From assembly GCA_045648605.1 (NCBI GenBank), contig JAZROG010000078.1:1-21082 (forward strand): a stretch of 21,082 nt of DNA. The letters run 5' to 3'. Each line of letters starts with the position of its first letter. The stretch's first letter is position 1. The notes beneath the pieces are model-generated. The model was not told where the DNA came from. It did no database searches and saw only the letters and a list, made by a program, of their open reading frames with translations. A program made the position numbers and the translations under genes. Shown here piece by piece: positions 1 to 7,986 of this stretch. The DNA is from SIG710 sp045648605. GTDB taxonomy: Bacteria; Bacillota; Clostridia; Oscillospirales; CAG-272.

Positions 1-235
1 CTCACAGAACGACATGGCTACGATCCGACTTCCTGTGCACAGCATATCAAAATCATTTTTAAAATCTCAAATCTTCGTCAAAAACTTTTTTGCTCCGTCT
101 TTTTTCTATTGGGAAAATGTACAAAAGGTAAAACTCGACTAAAATCAAGGCTCTCGGGCATTTTTCATCCTCACAAACCGCCAAAAAAAGTTTTTTTGAC
201 CAAAATCGACAGCAAAAAATCGTCAATTTTGTCAA
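1..235. other. AT-rich intergenic stretch, no gene recognised
   Basis: No convincing coding region is visible. Open frames on both strands translate to low-complexity Lys/Phe-rich sequence without a good ribosome binding site. The stretch carries a loosely repeated motif, GACYAAAATCRA, near 137 and 198. It ends in a tandem 9-bp repeat, GTCAATTTT/GTCAATTTA (222-239), that overlaps the -35 element of the next promoter. The first 60 bases could be the tail of something outside the window, but I cannot identify it. Confidence 0.4.
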
Positions 236-264
236 TTTACAAATCGAAAAAAATGCGCTATAAT
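236..264 (+). promoter_or_regulatory. Sigma-A promoter P1 upstream of the structured RNA
   Basis: The -35 element TTTACA (236-241) and the -10 element TATAAT (259-264) are separated by exactly 17 bases, close to ideal for the housekeeping sigma factor. Transcription should start near 271, just before the long hairpin. The tandem GTCAATTT repeat (222-239) overlaps the -35 and could be an operator; that is inference. Confidence 0.65.
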
Positions 265-270
265 ATACCC

Positions 271-353
271 ACTTGCACGGCGACACCCGATGCGAGCGGA
301 GTATCAATCTCATGATATCAACGCGCTCGATCGGTCTCGTTCCGTGCTTTTTT
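271..353 (+). ncRNA. Candidate small structured RNA (or leader attenuator) ahead of lon
   Basis: About seven bases after a near-consensus -10 element, positions 275-347 fold into one long imperfect hairpin. GCACGG (275-280) pairs with CCGTGC (342-347). CGA (281-283) pairs with TCG (337-339). CCGAT (287-291) pairs with ATCGG (330-334). CGAGCG (293-298) pairs with CGCTCG (324-329). TATCA (302-306) pairs with TGATA (313-317) around a six-base loop. Six T residues follow at 348-353, the form of an intrinsic terminator. Promoter, structured body and terminator together suggest an RNA of about 80 nt. It does not resemble tRNA, SRP RNA, 6S RNA or tmRNA as I know them. The alternative is a conditional terminator in a long lon leader, since a second promoter-like site lies downstream. 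Confidence 0.5.
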
Positions 354-415
354 CTTGCCATTTTATATATAATTGTAAATAAATTTCAAAAACTGTAGAT
401 TTTTTCTCATTGTTG

Positions 416-424
416 TGGTATAAT
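416..424 (+). promoter_or_regulatory. Extended -10 promoter element for lon
   Basis: TGGTATAAT (416-424) is a TGn-extended -10 element. No good -35 lies 17 bases upstream, which is tolerated by extended -10 promoters. Transcription would start near 431, after the upstream T-tract, so this is the likely direct promoter of the lon cluster. No CIRCE or complete CtsR operator is visible. Confidence 0.45.
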
Positions 425-490
425 TCTAAAGATAATTATAAATAATTAAAATTCAGAAAGGATCCGACGACGGATTATCTCAAAAAACAA

Positions 491-2815
491 ATGTCTATCA
501 TCGAAAAAGTTGAAAATCTTACCCTTCCCATAGTTGCACTCCGCGGAATAGTTGCATTCCCCGCAGTGACTATAAATTTTGAATGCACCGAGGATGAGGC
601 TCTCGCAGCCGCAAACGCTGCCCTTGAAACCGATTCTTATGTCCTCTTCCTCTCAAAAAAGAATACCGGTGACCCCGAAAGCTTCGAGGACTCTCTTTAC
701 AGAGTAGGTACCGTTGCCAAAATAAAGCAGTCGGTAAAAACCCCCGAGGGTAATATCCGCCTTATAGCCGAGGGACTTTGCCGCGCAGAGGTCTCCGAGA
801 TACGTACCTTTGCAGATTATTATGTTGCCGAGGCTGTCTGCCGCAAAATAAGCCTTACCGACAGCGGCGGACTGCGCGCCGAAGCTATGATAGAGCAGGC
901 AAATAAGCTTCTTGAGGTTCTCACCTCATTTTTGCCCGCCCCATCCGATGAGCTTAAGCTCCGCGCAAAAACCATTACAAATCCGGGACTCCTTGCCGAT
1001 TTCATCGCCTCAAATGTCCTTGTAAAATACGAGGATAAGCAGGAGATACTTTCAAAATTCGAGCCAATGAAGCGTCTTATGACTCTTCTCAAGATCATGG
1101 AAAAGGAAATCGATCTTCTGGAATGTGAAAAGGATATTCATCGTTCTGTTAGAGCTAAGCTCAACCAGAATCAGAGAGAATACTATCTGCGCGAGGAAAT
1201 GAAGGTCATCCAGGAGGAGCTTGGCGGCGACCAATCGGACACAGACGAATATTATGACCGCATCATAGTGGCAAAGCTTCCGGAGGAGGTTGAAGCAAAG
1301 CTTCTTAAGGAAAACTCACGCCTTGCAAAGACCCCGTTCGGCTCTGCCGAGGCGGGACTTATCCATACATATCTTGATACCTGCCTTGAGCTTCCCTGGA
1401 CAAAAAAGACCAAGGACAGAGTCAGTGTAAGTGCTGCTGAAAAAATACTTGATGCAGACCATGACGGACTCGAAAAGGTAAAGGAAAGAATACTTGAATT
1501 TCTTGCCGTTAAGCAGCTGAATCCCGACCTTAAAAATCAGATAATCTGCCTTGTTGGCCCTCCGGGCGTGGGAAAAACATCCGTGGGTGCTTCCATCGCA
1601 CGCGCCATGAACCGCAAATATGTTCGCGTTTCTCTCGGCGGCGTAAGAGATGAAGCCGATATCAGAGGTCACAGAAAGACATACATCGGCGCAATGCCCG
1701 GCAGAATTATCAACGCAATGGCACAGGCAAAGGTGAAAAATCCCCTCATCCTTCTTGACGAGATTGACAAGCTCACATCCGATGCGCACGGAGACCCCGC
1801 ATCCGCACTCCTTGAAGTGCTTGATGCAGAGCAGAACTGCACCTTCCGCGACCACTTTATTGAGCTTCCCTTTGATCTTTCAGATTGCGTTTTTATTGCA
1901 ACCGCAAACACTCTCGATACAGTTCCGCGTCCCCTTATCGACAGAATGGAAATAATCGAGCTTAAAACCTATACAAAGAGCGAAAAAACACAGATCGCAA
2001 AAAATCACCTCATCCCCAAGCAGCTTAAACGCCACGGTCTTACAAAAAAGATGCTCTCCGTAAACGAAAAGGCTATTCACGAAATAATAGACTTTTACAC
2101 AAGAGAAGCAGGTGTGAGAAATCTTGAGAGAACCATCGCAACCCTCTGCCGCAAGGCCGCAAAAAAGATACTTTGCGAGGATGGAGTTGAAAGCATCAAG
2201 ATAACAGATAAGAACATCTCGGAATTCCTTGGCGCGAGAAAGCTTATCCCCGATTCTATTGCCACAGAGGACGAGATAGGAACGGTAAACGGACTTGCAT
2301 ATACTGAGGTTGGCGGAGATATGCTTAAGATAGAGGCTTCTATCCTTGACGGAAGCGGCAAGATCGAGCTTACAGGCTCTCTTGGCGACGTTATGAAGGA
2401 GTCGGCACAGATCGCTGTGAGCTATGTCCGTTCCATTGCAAGCGAATATAACATTGAAAAGGACTTTTACAAGAACAAGGATATACATATCCACTGCCCC
2501 GAGGGCGCAGTTCCAAAGGACGGTCCCTCTGCGGGAGTTACAATGACAACAGCTCTTGTCAGCGCTCTCACGGGCATTCCGGTTAAGCGTGATGTTGCAA
2601 TGACGGGAGAGATCACCCTTCGAGGAAATGTACTTGCCATCGGCGGTCTTAAGGAAAAGACAATGGCGGCTTACAGCGCGGGAGTGAAAACTGTTTTCAT
2701 CCCCGAAGCCAACATGAAGGATCTCCCCGATATCGATCCCGTCGCAAGAGAAGCACTGAATTTTGTTCCTTGCAAAAAGCTATCGGATGTTCTTGACGGC
2801 GCACTCAGAAAATGA
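491..2815 (+). CDS. lon: ATP-dependent Lon protease (LonA type)
   Basis: Lon is a cytoplasmic AAA+ serine protease that unfolds and degrades misfolded and short-lived regulatory proteins. The 774-residue product has the standard LonA layout. An N-terminal substrate-binding domain covers roughly 10-200 and a coiled helical region follows to about 300. The AAA+ module has Walker A GPPGVGKT (356-363) and Walker B LILLDE (419-424). The C-terminal protease domain has the catalytic Ser680 in PKDGPSAG and Lys723 in LKEKTMAA. Length matches the family. The ATG at 491 is the only standard start near the conserved N-terminus, but no Shine-Dalgarno sequence lies next to it. The nearest, AGAAAGGA (455-462), is about 28 bases away, with a small hairpin (ATCCG/CGGAT, 462-475) between. 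engB follows after 18 bases, the usual lon-engB pairing of Firmicutes. Confidence 0.98.
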   Translation: MSIIEKVENLTLPIVALRGIVAFPAVTINFECTEDEALAAANAALETDSYVLFLSKKNTGDPESFEDSLYRVGTVAKIKQSVKTPEGNIRLIAEGLCRAEVSEIRTFADYYVAEAVCRKISLTDSGGLRAEAMIEQANKLLEVLTSFLPAPSDELKLRAKTITNPGLLADFIASNVLVKYEDKQEILSKFEPMKRLMTLLKIMEKEIDLLECEKDIHRSVRAKLNQNQREYYLREEMKVIQEELGGDQSDTDEYYDRIIVAKLPEEVEAKLLKENSRLAKTPFGSAEAGLIHTYLDTCLELPWTKKTKDRVSVSAAEKILDADHDGLEKVKERILEFLAVKQLNPDLKNQIICLVGPPGVGKTSVGASIARAMNRKYVRVSLGGVRDEADIRGHRKTYIGAMPGRIINAMAQAKVKNPLILLDEIDKLTSDAHGDPASALLEVLDAEQNCTFRDHFIELPFDLSDCVFIATANTLDTVPRPLIDRMEIIELKTYTKSEKTQIAKNHLIPKQLKRHGLTKKMLSVNEKAIHEIIDFYTREAGVRNLERTIATLCRKAAKKILCEDGVESIKITDKNISEFLGARKLIPDSIATEDEIGTVNGLAYTEVGGDMLKIEASILDGSGKIELTGSLGDVMKESAQIAVSYVRSIASEYNIEKDFYKNKDIHIHCPEGAVPKDGPSAGVTMTTALVSALTGIPVKRDVAMTGEITLRGNVLAIGGLKEKTMAAYSAGVKTVFIPEANMKDLPDIDPVAREALNFVPCKKLSDVLDGALRK

Positions 2816-2833
2816 TATAAGGAGGGCATAAAG

Positions 2834-3439
2834 ATGCCTCTTAATACACAAAATGTAAAGCTACGAATCTCTGCAGGACAGCCAAAGCAGTTTCCCCGCG
2901 ATGCAATTCCGCAGGTGACCTTTTCGGGTCGCTCAAATGTTGGCAAAAGCTCTCTTATAAACACACTTCTTGGCAGAAAGAGCCTGGCAAGAGTCAGCTC
3001 TGCACCCGGAAAGACCATAACTGTCAATTTTTATGATGTGGACGGTAAGCTTTTCCTCGTTGACCTTCCCGGATATGGCTATGCAAAACGCACATTTGAG
3101 GATAAAAAGCAATGGTCGGCACTTACCGACGGATATTTTACAAACAATCCCAATATAGACCTTCTTTCACTTGTAATTCAGCTTATCGACATAAGAGTCG
3201 GCATCACTGCAGACGACAAAATGATGATAGATTTTCTTGCCCAGAGCGAGCTTCCCTTCATCATCGTAGCAACAAAATCGGATAAGCCGAACAAGACCGA
3301 CAGAAAAAAGAGCCTCGATGCCATTGCCGCACATCCCAGCGTTCCCGAGGGAACACCTATCATTCCATTTTCCTCTCTTTCGGGCGAAGGAAAGCAGGAG
3401 CTTTGGCAACAGATATCCTATTTTACGGAAATAAAATAA
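2834..3439 (+). CDS. engB: Ribosome biogenesis GTPase EngB (YsxC/YihA)
   Basis: This is a TrmE-Era-EngA-EngB family GTPase needed for late assembly of the large ribosomal subunit. The 201-residue protein shows the G1 loop GRSNVGKS (32-39), a conserved Thr in the switch region, G3 DLPG (77-80) followed by YGYAK, G4 TKSD (near 147-150), and a G5-like SSLSGEG near the C-terminus. The short basic N-terminal extension is typical of EngB. AAGGAGG sits just before the ATG, and the gene is spaced 18 bases from lon, so it is probably co-transcribed. Confidence 0.96.
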   Translation: MPLNTQNVKLRISAGQPKQFPRDAIPQVTFSGRSNVGKSSLINTLLGRKSLARVSSAPGKTITVNFYDVDGKLFLVDLPGYGYAKRTFEDKKQWSALTDGYFTNNPNIDLLSLVIQLIDIRVGITADDKMMIDFLAQSELPFIIVATKSDKPNKTDRKKSLDAIAAHPSVPEGTPIIPFSSLSGEGKQELWQQISYFTEIK

Positions 3440-3460
3440 TTCTACTCTTAGGAGGCAAAA

Positions 3461-4168
3461 ATGTTATTAGATATTCTTTCGGGCGACAAAGATGCCCTTG
3501 TAAGTCTTCTTTTGAGTATTCCCGTCATTCTATTTTCCCTTTCCTTTCACGAGGCGGCGCACGGACTTATCGCCTACAAGATGGGCGATCCCACCGCAAG
3601 AAATATGGGAAGGCTTACCCTCAATCCCATAAAGCACCTTGATCCCATAGGCGCAATTTGTATGCTGATTTTCGGCTACGGATGGGCAAAGCCTGTGCCG
3701 ATCGTAACAAGAAACTTCGATAACCCCAGAAAAGGAATGGCGCTGACAGCCATTGCAGGGCCTATATCAAATCTGATTCTCGGAGTTATATCGACGATTC
3801 TTTATATAGTAGCGGGAATGATCTATTATAAATCTGCAGGGATCGTAAGCGAAAATACACTTCTCGTTATAGACATTATATGGACATTATTTTATATTTC
3901 AGCATTTCTCAATTTCGCTCTTATGGCGTTTAATCTCATACCCGTGCCTCCATTTGACGGTTCAAGATTTTTCTATTATTTTCTGCCGCAAAAATGGTAT
4001 TTCGGAGTCATGAAATATGAACGCACCATTATGATAGTTGTTCTTGTTGGATTCCTTGCGCTTTCGAGAGTGGGACTAAGTCCCGTATCGTTTGTTGCTG
4101 ATTTCCTTTTTAACACAATAACCGAGCCTCTTTGGAATCTCGGAGTAAAAATATTTTTCGGAGGCTGA
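3461..4168 (+). CDS. Site-2 protease family (M50) membrane metalloprotease
   Basis: This is an intramembrane zinc metalloprotease of the YwhC-like M50B subfamily that lacks a PDZ domain. It has 235 residues with about five or six hydrophobic segments. The zinc-binding motif HEAAH is at residues 30-34 in the first transmembrane helix. The third ligand is Asp166 in the later NLIPVPPFDG motif. An SD sequence, GGAGG, precedes the ATG. Members of this compact subfamily often sit directly upstream of scpA in Clostridia, as here. The substrate is unknown. Confidence 0.9.
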   Translation: MLLDILSGDKDALVSLLLSIPVILFSLSFHEAAHGLIAYKMGDPTARNMGRLTLNPIKHLDPIGAICMLIFGYGWAKPVPIVTRNFDNPRKGMALTAIAGPISNLILGVISTILYIVAGMIYYKSAGIVSENTLLVIDIIWTLFYISAFLNFALMAFNLIPVPPFDGSRFFYYFLPQKWYFGVMKYERTIMIVVLVGFLALSRVGLSPVSFVADFLFNTITEPLWNLGVKIFFGG

Positions 4169-4171
4169 TAA

Positions 4172-4945
4172 ATGGAAGCTTTAACATACAAGCTTGATGC
4201 CTTTGAAGGCCCTCTTGACCTGCTTCTCAGCCTTATCGACAAAAATAAGGTCAGCATTTCGGATATTCCCATTGCCCTCATCTGCGATCAGTATATGGAA
4301 TATATAAGGGAAGCGGAAGCGATGGATATGGATATTGCCGCCGAATTTATCGTTATGGCAAGCGAGCTTATGCTGATAAAAAGCAAAATGCTGCTGCCAA
4401 GGATAAATGAGGATGAGGAAGACCCCCGCGCCGCTCTTGCCGATGCCCTGCTCCGCTATAAGCAGGCAAAGGAAGCCACGGTAATGATGGCTCCCCTTTA
4501 TGCAACCTATAGCGGAAGAATGATAAAGGACACGGACGAGATTTCGGTTGATAAAACCGAGGTCAGTGACCAGAGCATAGACAAGCTCTTTGCCGCAATG
4601 AAGCATATCATAATGCAGAATACCGCCATGGAAAAGGTGGAAAAGGTTCATTTTTCGCCCCTTATCCAAAAGCCCATCGTTTCGGTTGAGCTGAAAATAA
4701 TTGAAATACTCGATGTTCTCGAAAAGAAAAGATCCGCTTCTCTCCGTGAGCTTCTTGTGGGTGCTGTTTCAAGAGCAGACCTTATAGCATCCTTTATGGG
4801 TGTTCTTGAGCTTATCAAGGTAAGAAGAATTCTTATAGACGACACTCTTATCTCAGAGGAGGACTCGGTCTATGGGGCTGAAGCACATCTTTATCTGAAC
4901 CCCGATTATACAGGCGACTCCGAGGAAAACGGACAAAAATCTTAA
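4172..4945 (+). CDS. scpA: Segregation and condensation protein A (kleisin)
   Basis: ScpA is the kleisin subunit of the bacterial SMC condensin. It bridges the SMC heads and binds ScpB, compacting and helping to segregate the chromosome. The 257-residue protein begins with the characteristic N-terminal signature (YKLDAFEGPLDLLLSLI, residues 6-22). An acidic middle and a winged-helix-like C-terminal part containing SLRELLVGA follow. Only three bases separate it from the metalloprotease stop codon, so its ribosome binding site (GGAGG) lies inside the end of that gene and translation is probably coupled. Confidence 0.96.
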   Translation: MEALTYKLDAFEGPLDLLLSLIDKNKVSISDIPIALICDQYMEYIREAEAMDMDIAAEFIVMASELMLIKSKMLLPRINEDEEDPRAALADALLRYKQAKEATVMMAPLYATYSGRMIKDTDEISVDKTEVSDQSIDKLFAAMKHIIMQNTAMEKVEKVHFSPLIQKPIVSVELKIIEILDVLEKKRSASLRELLVGAVSRADLIASFMGVLELIKVRRILIDDTLISEEDSVYGAEAHLYLNPDYTGDSEENGQKS

Positions 4946-4962
4946 AAATTGGAGAAAAAGCA

Positions 4963-5604
4963 TTGGAAAACGAAAACACAAACGAGCTTGGCAATATTGA
5001 AGCCGCCATTGAAGCAATACTTTATGCCGCAGGATATCCTATAAGCTATACCAAGCTTTCGGAGGTTCTTGGCATAGGAGTCAAGGATATAAAAAAGCTG
5101 GTAAAGCTCATGTCCGAAAGATATAATTCGCCAAAAAGTGAGCACGGCATAACTATGCTCGTCTTTGAGGAAAGCTGTCAATTCTGCACAAAGGAGCAGT
5201 TTGCCCCATACATAAGAGAGGCTCTTGGAATACGCCGCGGAGGAAATCTTTCCGCCTCATCCATGGAGGTTCTTGCCATCGTTGCATATAATCAGCCTGT
5301 TACCCGCGCCTTTATCGACACGGTAAGAGGTGTTGACAGCGCGTATGCGGTCAGCTCTCTTCTTGACAAGGCACTCATTGAAGCCGTTGGCAGGCTTGAT
5401 GCCCCCGGAAGACCTATGCTCTATGGAACCACCGAAAATTTCCTTCGTGTGTTCGGTATAAATTCTCTTGCAGATCTTCCCGATGTAGGCGAGCTTCCGA
5501 TAGTGCTTGAGCAGCATCTTATTGAGGGAGAGCAGCAGGAGCTTGACATTCCGATGCCCGAAAATAATGAAGAAAATTCCCCGGAGAATGAAGAAAACCA
5601 ATAA
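4963..5604 (+). CDS. scpB: Segregation and condensation protein B
   Basis: ScpB dimerises and binds ScpA within the SMC-ScpAB complex. The 213-residue product has the two winged-helix domains of the family. Conserved stretches include AAIEAILYAAGYPIS (residues 9-23), LEVLAIVAYNQPVTR and GRPMLYGTT. The C-terminal tail is Glu/Asn-rich and probably disordered. The start is TTG at 4963, supported by GGAGA at 4951-4955 and the position of the conserved N-terminus. It follows scpA after 17 bases, the standard order. Confidence 0.95.
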   Translation: MENENTNELGNIEAAIEAILYAAGYPISYTKLSEVLGIGVKDIKKLVKLMSERYNSPKSEHGITMLVFEESCQFCTKEQFAPYIREALGIRRGGNLSASSMEVLAIVAYNQPVTRAFIDTVRGVDSAYAVSSLLDKALIEAVGRLDAPGRPMLYGTTENFLRVFGINSLADLPDVGELPIVLEQHLIEGEQQELDIPMPENNEENSPENEENQ

Positions 5605-5673
5605 AAAACACACAAAACGAATTTCAGTCTGTGAAATTGTCAAATACTACTAAAAAAGAGGAAAGGAGAAATT

Positions 5674-6312
5674 ATGACTGCACTTATTATCCTTTTCTCC
5701 ATACTTCTCCTTATCGTTCTTATCCTTCTGATAAGAATAAAGGTCGTCATCGACTATAAGGGAGAGGATATAAAGCTAAATCTGCTTATTTTGGGTATTC
5801 CCATAAAGCTTTTGCCAAAAAAAGAGAAAAAGAAAAAAATCAAGCTCTCGGATTATTCGTATAAAAATCAACAAAAACAGCTTCAGAAGAAGCCAAAAAA
5901 AGAGAAAAAGAAAAATAAAAAGGAAAATATAAATGTTAAGGAAAAGCCACCTATCTCGGAGGCAATTCCGACTATAGCGGATATGGTCAAATACCTGCTG
6001 AAAAAATTCTTCGGGCATCTGAGGATAGACGTTACCGAAATAAAGATAACAGTGGGCACGGATGATGCCGCCAAGACCGCAATTTTGTTCGGCATCGTAA
6101 ACCAAGCCGCGGCAGCACTTTTTGACCTTCTTTCAACAATTACCAACATAAAAAAGAACAGGAAAAACGAAATTGCAGTTTATGCGGATTTCACATCAGA
6201 AAAAACGGTTGTAAATATCAATCTCGGTTTTTCCCTTCGCATAATGCATCTTTTTTCCATTGCCTTTGGTACACTCTTTAAATATCTGAAAAATATGCTG
6301 AAAAGCAAGTAA
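5674..6312 (+). CDS. DUF2953 membrane-anchored protein
   Basis: The protein has 212 residues. It starts with one strongly hydrophobic helix (about 2-22), followed by a short beta-like segment and an extremely Lys-rich linker (about 48-88). The soluble C-terminal half contains ITVGTDDAAKTAILFGIVNQ, the hallmark region of the DUF2953 family. The position between scpB and ytfJ/gerW is conserved in many spore-forming Clostridia. The biochemical function is unknown. AGGAAAGGAG precedes the ATG. Confidence 0.8.
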   Translation: MTALIILFSILLLIVLILLIRIKVVIDYKGEDIKLNLLILGIPIKLLPKKEKKKKIKLSDYSYKNQQKQLQKKPKKEKKKNKKENINVKEKPPISEAIPTIADMVKYLLKKFFGHLRIDVTEIKITVGTDDAAKTAILFGIVNQAAAALFDLLSTITNIKKNRKNEIAVYADFTSEKTVVNINLGFSLRIMHLFSIAFGTLFKYLKNMLKSK

Positions 6313-6344
6313 ATAATGTATATAATATAAGGAAGGATATAACT

Positions 6345-6749
6345 ATGGCAGAAACAAAAATTTCAGACGTTATCGCCACCTCTCTTGAAAATCTTCGTTC
6401 AATGGTAGATGCAAATACCGTTATCGGCATCCCGATAAATACCGAAAGCGGAACTACCATAATCCCTATCTCAAAGATATCCATGGGATTTGCCTCGGGC
6501 GGTCTCGATTATAACGGCAAGGAGCAGAACGGCTCTGCAAAGCAGCCCAATTTCGGTGGCGGCGGCGGAACAGGCCTCAGCATCACCCCCGTTGGATTCC
6601 TTACTGTTGATAAAAACGGAAATGTTGATATGGTAAATGTTGGTCAGTCAAATTCGGGCACCATCGACCAGATCGCAGACCTGCTTGAGCGCTCCCCCGA
6701 GATCATCGAAAAGCTCAAGACAGTATTTAAGAAAAAGGACAAGGAATAA
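6345..6749 (+). CDS. ytfJ: GerW family sporulation protein (YtfJ)
   Basis: This 134-residue protein matches the YtfJ/GerW family, which in Bacillus is made in the forespore and is needed for proper germination. Conserved features are the N-terminal LENLRSMVDANTVIG, TTIIPISKISMGFASGG, the glycine stretch NFGGGGGTG near residue 67, and the SITPVGFL segment. An AAGGAAGG ribosome binding site precedes the ATG. It sits directly before the sporulation-type carboxypeptidase gene. Confidence 0.93.
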   Translation: MAETKISDVIATSLENLRSMVDANTVIGIPINTESGTTIIPISKISMGFASGGLDYNGKEQNGSAKQPNFGGGGGTGLSITPVGFLTVDKNGNVDMVNVGQSNSGTIDQIADLLERSPEIIEKLKTVFKKKDKE

Positions 6750-6771
6750 TATAATATTGCACATCCCGCCT

Positions 6772-6800
6772 GCATAATATCTCTTTCTCCCCGCATATAA
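6772..6800 (+). promoter_or_regulatory. Possible forespore (sigma-F/sigma-G) promoter for dacF
   Basis: GCATA (6772-6776) and CATATAA (6794-6800) are 17 bases apart. This matches the -35 (GHATR) and approximately the -10 (CATnHTA, one mismatch) of Bacillus sigma-G-type promoters. It lies in the 75-base gap before the carboxypeptidase gene, whose B. subtilis relative dacF is forespore-expressed. A short motif match of this kind is suggestive only. Confidence 0.3.
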
Positions 6801-6824
6801 TTTTAAAAAACTGTGAGGTGTAAA

Positions 6825-7970
6825 ATGAGTTTTTGCAGGCGACGGCATTGCCGATTTATTTGTTTGTTTTTGGCTTTTATAAGCCTTTTTTCCGCGTTTA
6901 CCTTTCCGTGCATCGCAGAGGGGAGCATCTCTGTTTCCGCCGAAAGTGCTGTGCTGATAAATGCTGAAAGCGGCGATATCTATTTTGAGAAAAACGCCCA
7001 AAAGAAGCTTCCCATGGCAAGCACCACCAAAATAATGACGGCGCTTGTTGCCCTTGAAAGCTCCGATATGCAGGATACTGTCATGATCGACCGCCGCGCT
7101 GTGGGAGTTGAGGGTTCCTCGGTGTACCTCACCGACGGAGAGCTTCTCACCATGGGTGATCTTCTCCATTGTCTTCTCTTGGCAAGCGCAAACGATGCCG
7201 CAGAAGCAATAGCGCTTGAGATCGGCGGAAGCATAGAGGGCTTTGCAGCCATGATGAATAAAAAGGCAAATGAGCTGGGGCTCAAAAGCACTCATTTTGA
7301 TAACCCACACGGGCTTGACAGCGAGGTGCACTATACCACCGCCCGCGATCTTGCAGCCTTAACGGCATATGCCTTGAAAAATCCCAATTTTTCAAAAATA
7401 GTTTCCACCTATAAAAAAAATATAGAATGTGAGGTCGGAACAAGATATCTTATCAACCACAACAGGCTTCTTCGAAGCTATGATGGCTGTATAGGAGTTA
7501 AAACCGGCTTTACGAAAAGAAGCGGAAGATGCCTTGTAAGTGCCGCAGAAAGAGACGGACTGCGCCTGATTGCAGTAACTCTGAACGCCCCCGACGATTG
7601 GAATGACCACAAGAGGATGTTTGACCACGGCTTTGACTCGTTTCATAAGCTTACACTGCTGGGAGAGAAGCAATATAGCACCTCCCTTCCCGTTGTTGGA
7701 GGCAAGGAACAAACTATGCTTGTCAGAAGCACAAATTCTGTTGAAGCAATTTTGCCTGCAAGCTTTAGCATGGAGGATTGCAAAATCGAGATATCTCTGC
7801 CTCATTTTCTCTATGCTCCCATAGAAAAAGGCGAGGTAATAGGCAAGGCAAGCTGTTATCTTGATGGAAGGCTCATTGGAGAAAGTGACATAATTGCACT
7901 TTACAGCGTACCCAAAAGAATCTATAAAAAAAGCCTTTGGCAAAAAATTTGCGATTTTTTCAAATTATAA
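6825..7970 (+). CDS. dacF: D-alanyl-D-alanine carboxypeptidase (DacF/PBP5 type)
   Basis: This exported penicillin-binding protein of the S11 family trims the terminal D-Ala from peptidoglycan pentapeptides. I place the start at ATG 6825 because GAGGTG lies just upstream; a GTG at 6813 overlaps that ribosome binding site. The resulting 381-residue protein has a signal peptide (basic start, hydrophobic 11-31). The catalytic motifs are SxxK (Ser66-Thr-Thr-Lys69), SxN (Ser121-Ala-Asn123) and KTG (Lys226-Gly228). A C-terminal beta domain and a basic amphipathic tail (KRIYKKSLWQKICDFFKL) probably hold it at the membrane. The neighbouring ytfJ and the sporulation setting favour the DacF/DacB subgroup. 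Confidence 0.94.
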   Translation: MSFCRRRHCRFICLFLAFISLFSAFTFPCIAEGSISVSAESAVLINAESGDIYFEKNAQKKLPMASTTKIMTALVALESSDMQDTVMIDRRAVGVEGSSVYLTDGELLTMGDLLHCLLLASANDAAEAIALEIGGSIEGFAAMMNKKANELGLKSTHFDNPHGLDSEVHYTTARDLAALTAYALKNPNFSKIVSTYKKNIECEVGTRYLINHNRLLRSYDGCIGVKTGFTKRSGRCLVSAAERDGLRLIAVTLNAPDDWNDHKRMFDHGFDSFHKLTLLGEKQYSTSLPVVGGKEQTMLVRSTNSVEAILPASFSMEDCKIEISLPHFLYAPIEKGEVIGKASCYLDGRLIGESDIIALYSVPKRIYKKSLWQKICDFFKL

Positions 7971-7986
7971 ATATAAGGATAATTAA

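Noticed and set aside
275..347. tRNA on either strand at the hairpin upstream of lon
   Set aside because: No T-arm GGTTCGAATCC, no seven-base acceptor stem plus anticodon arm; the fold is one long hairpin.
59..361. A 100-codon minus-strand open frame before lon
   Set aside because: It is low-complexity, covers the promoter and the hairpin RNA on the other strand, and has no ribosome binding site.
5620..5638. Hairpin between scpB and the DUF2953 gene as a terminator
   Set aside because: The stem is only seven A/T-rich base pairs and no T-tract follows; the genes look co-transcribed.
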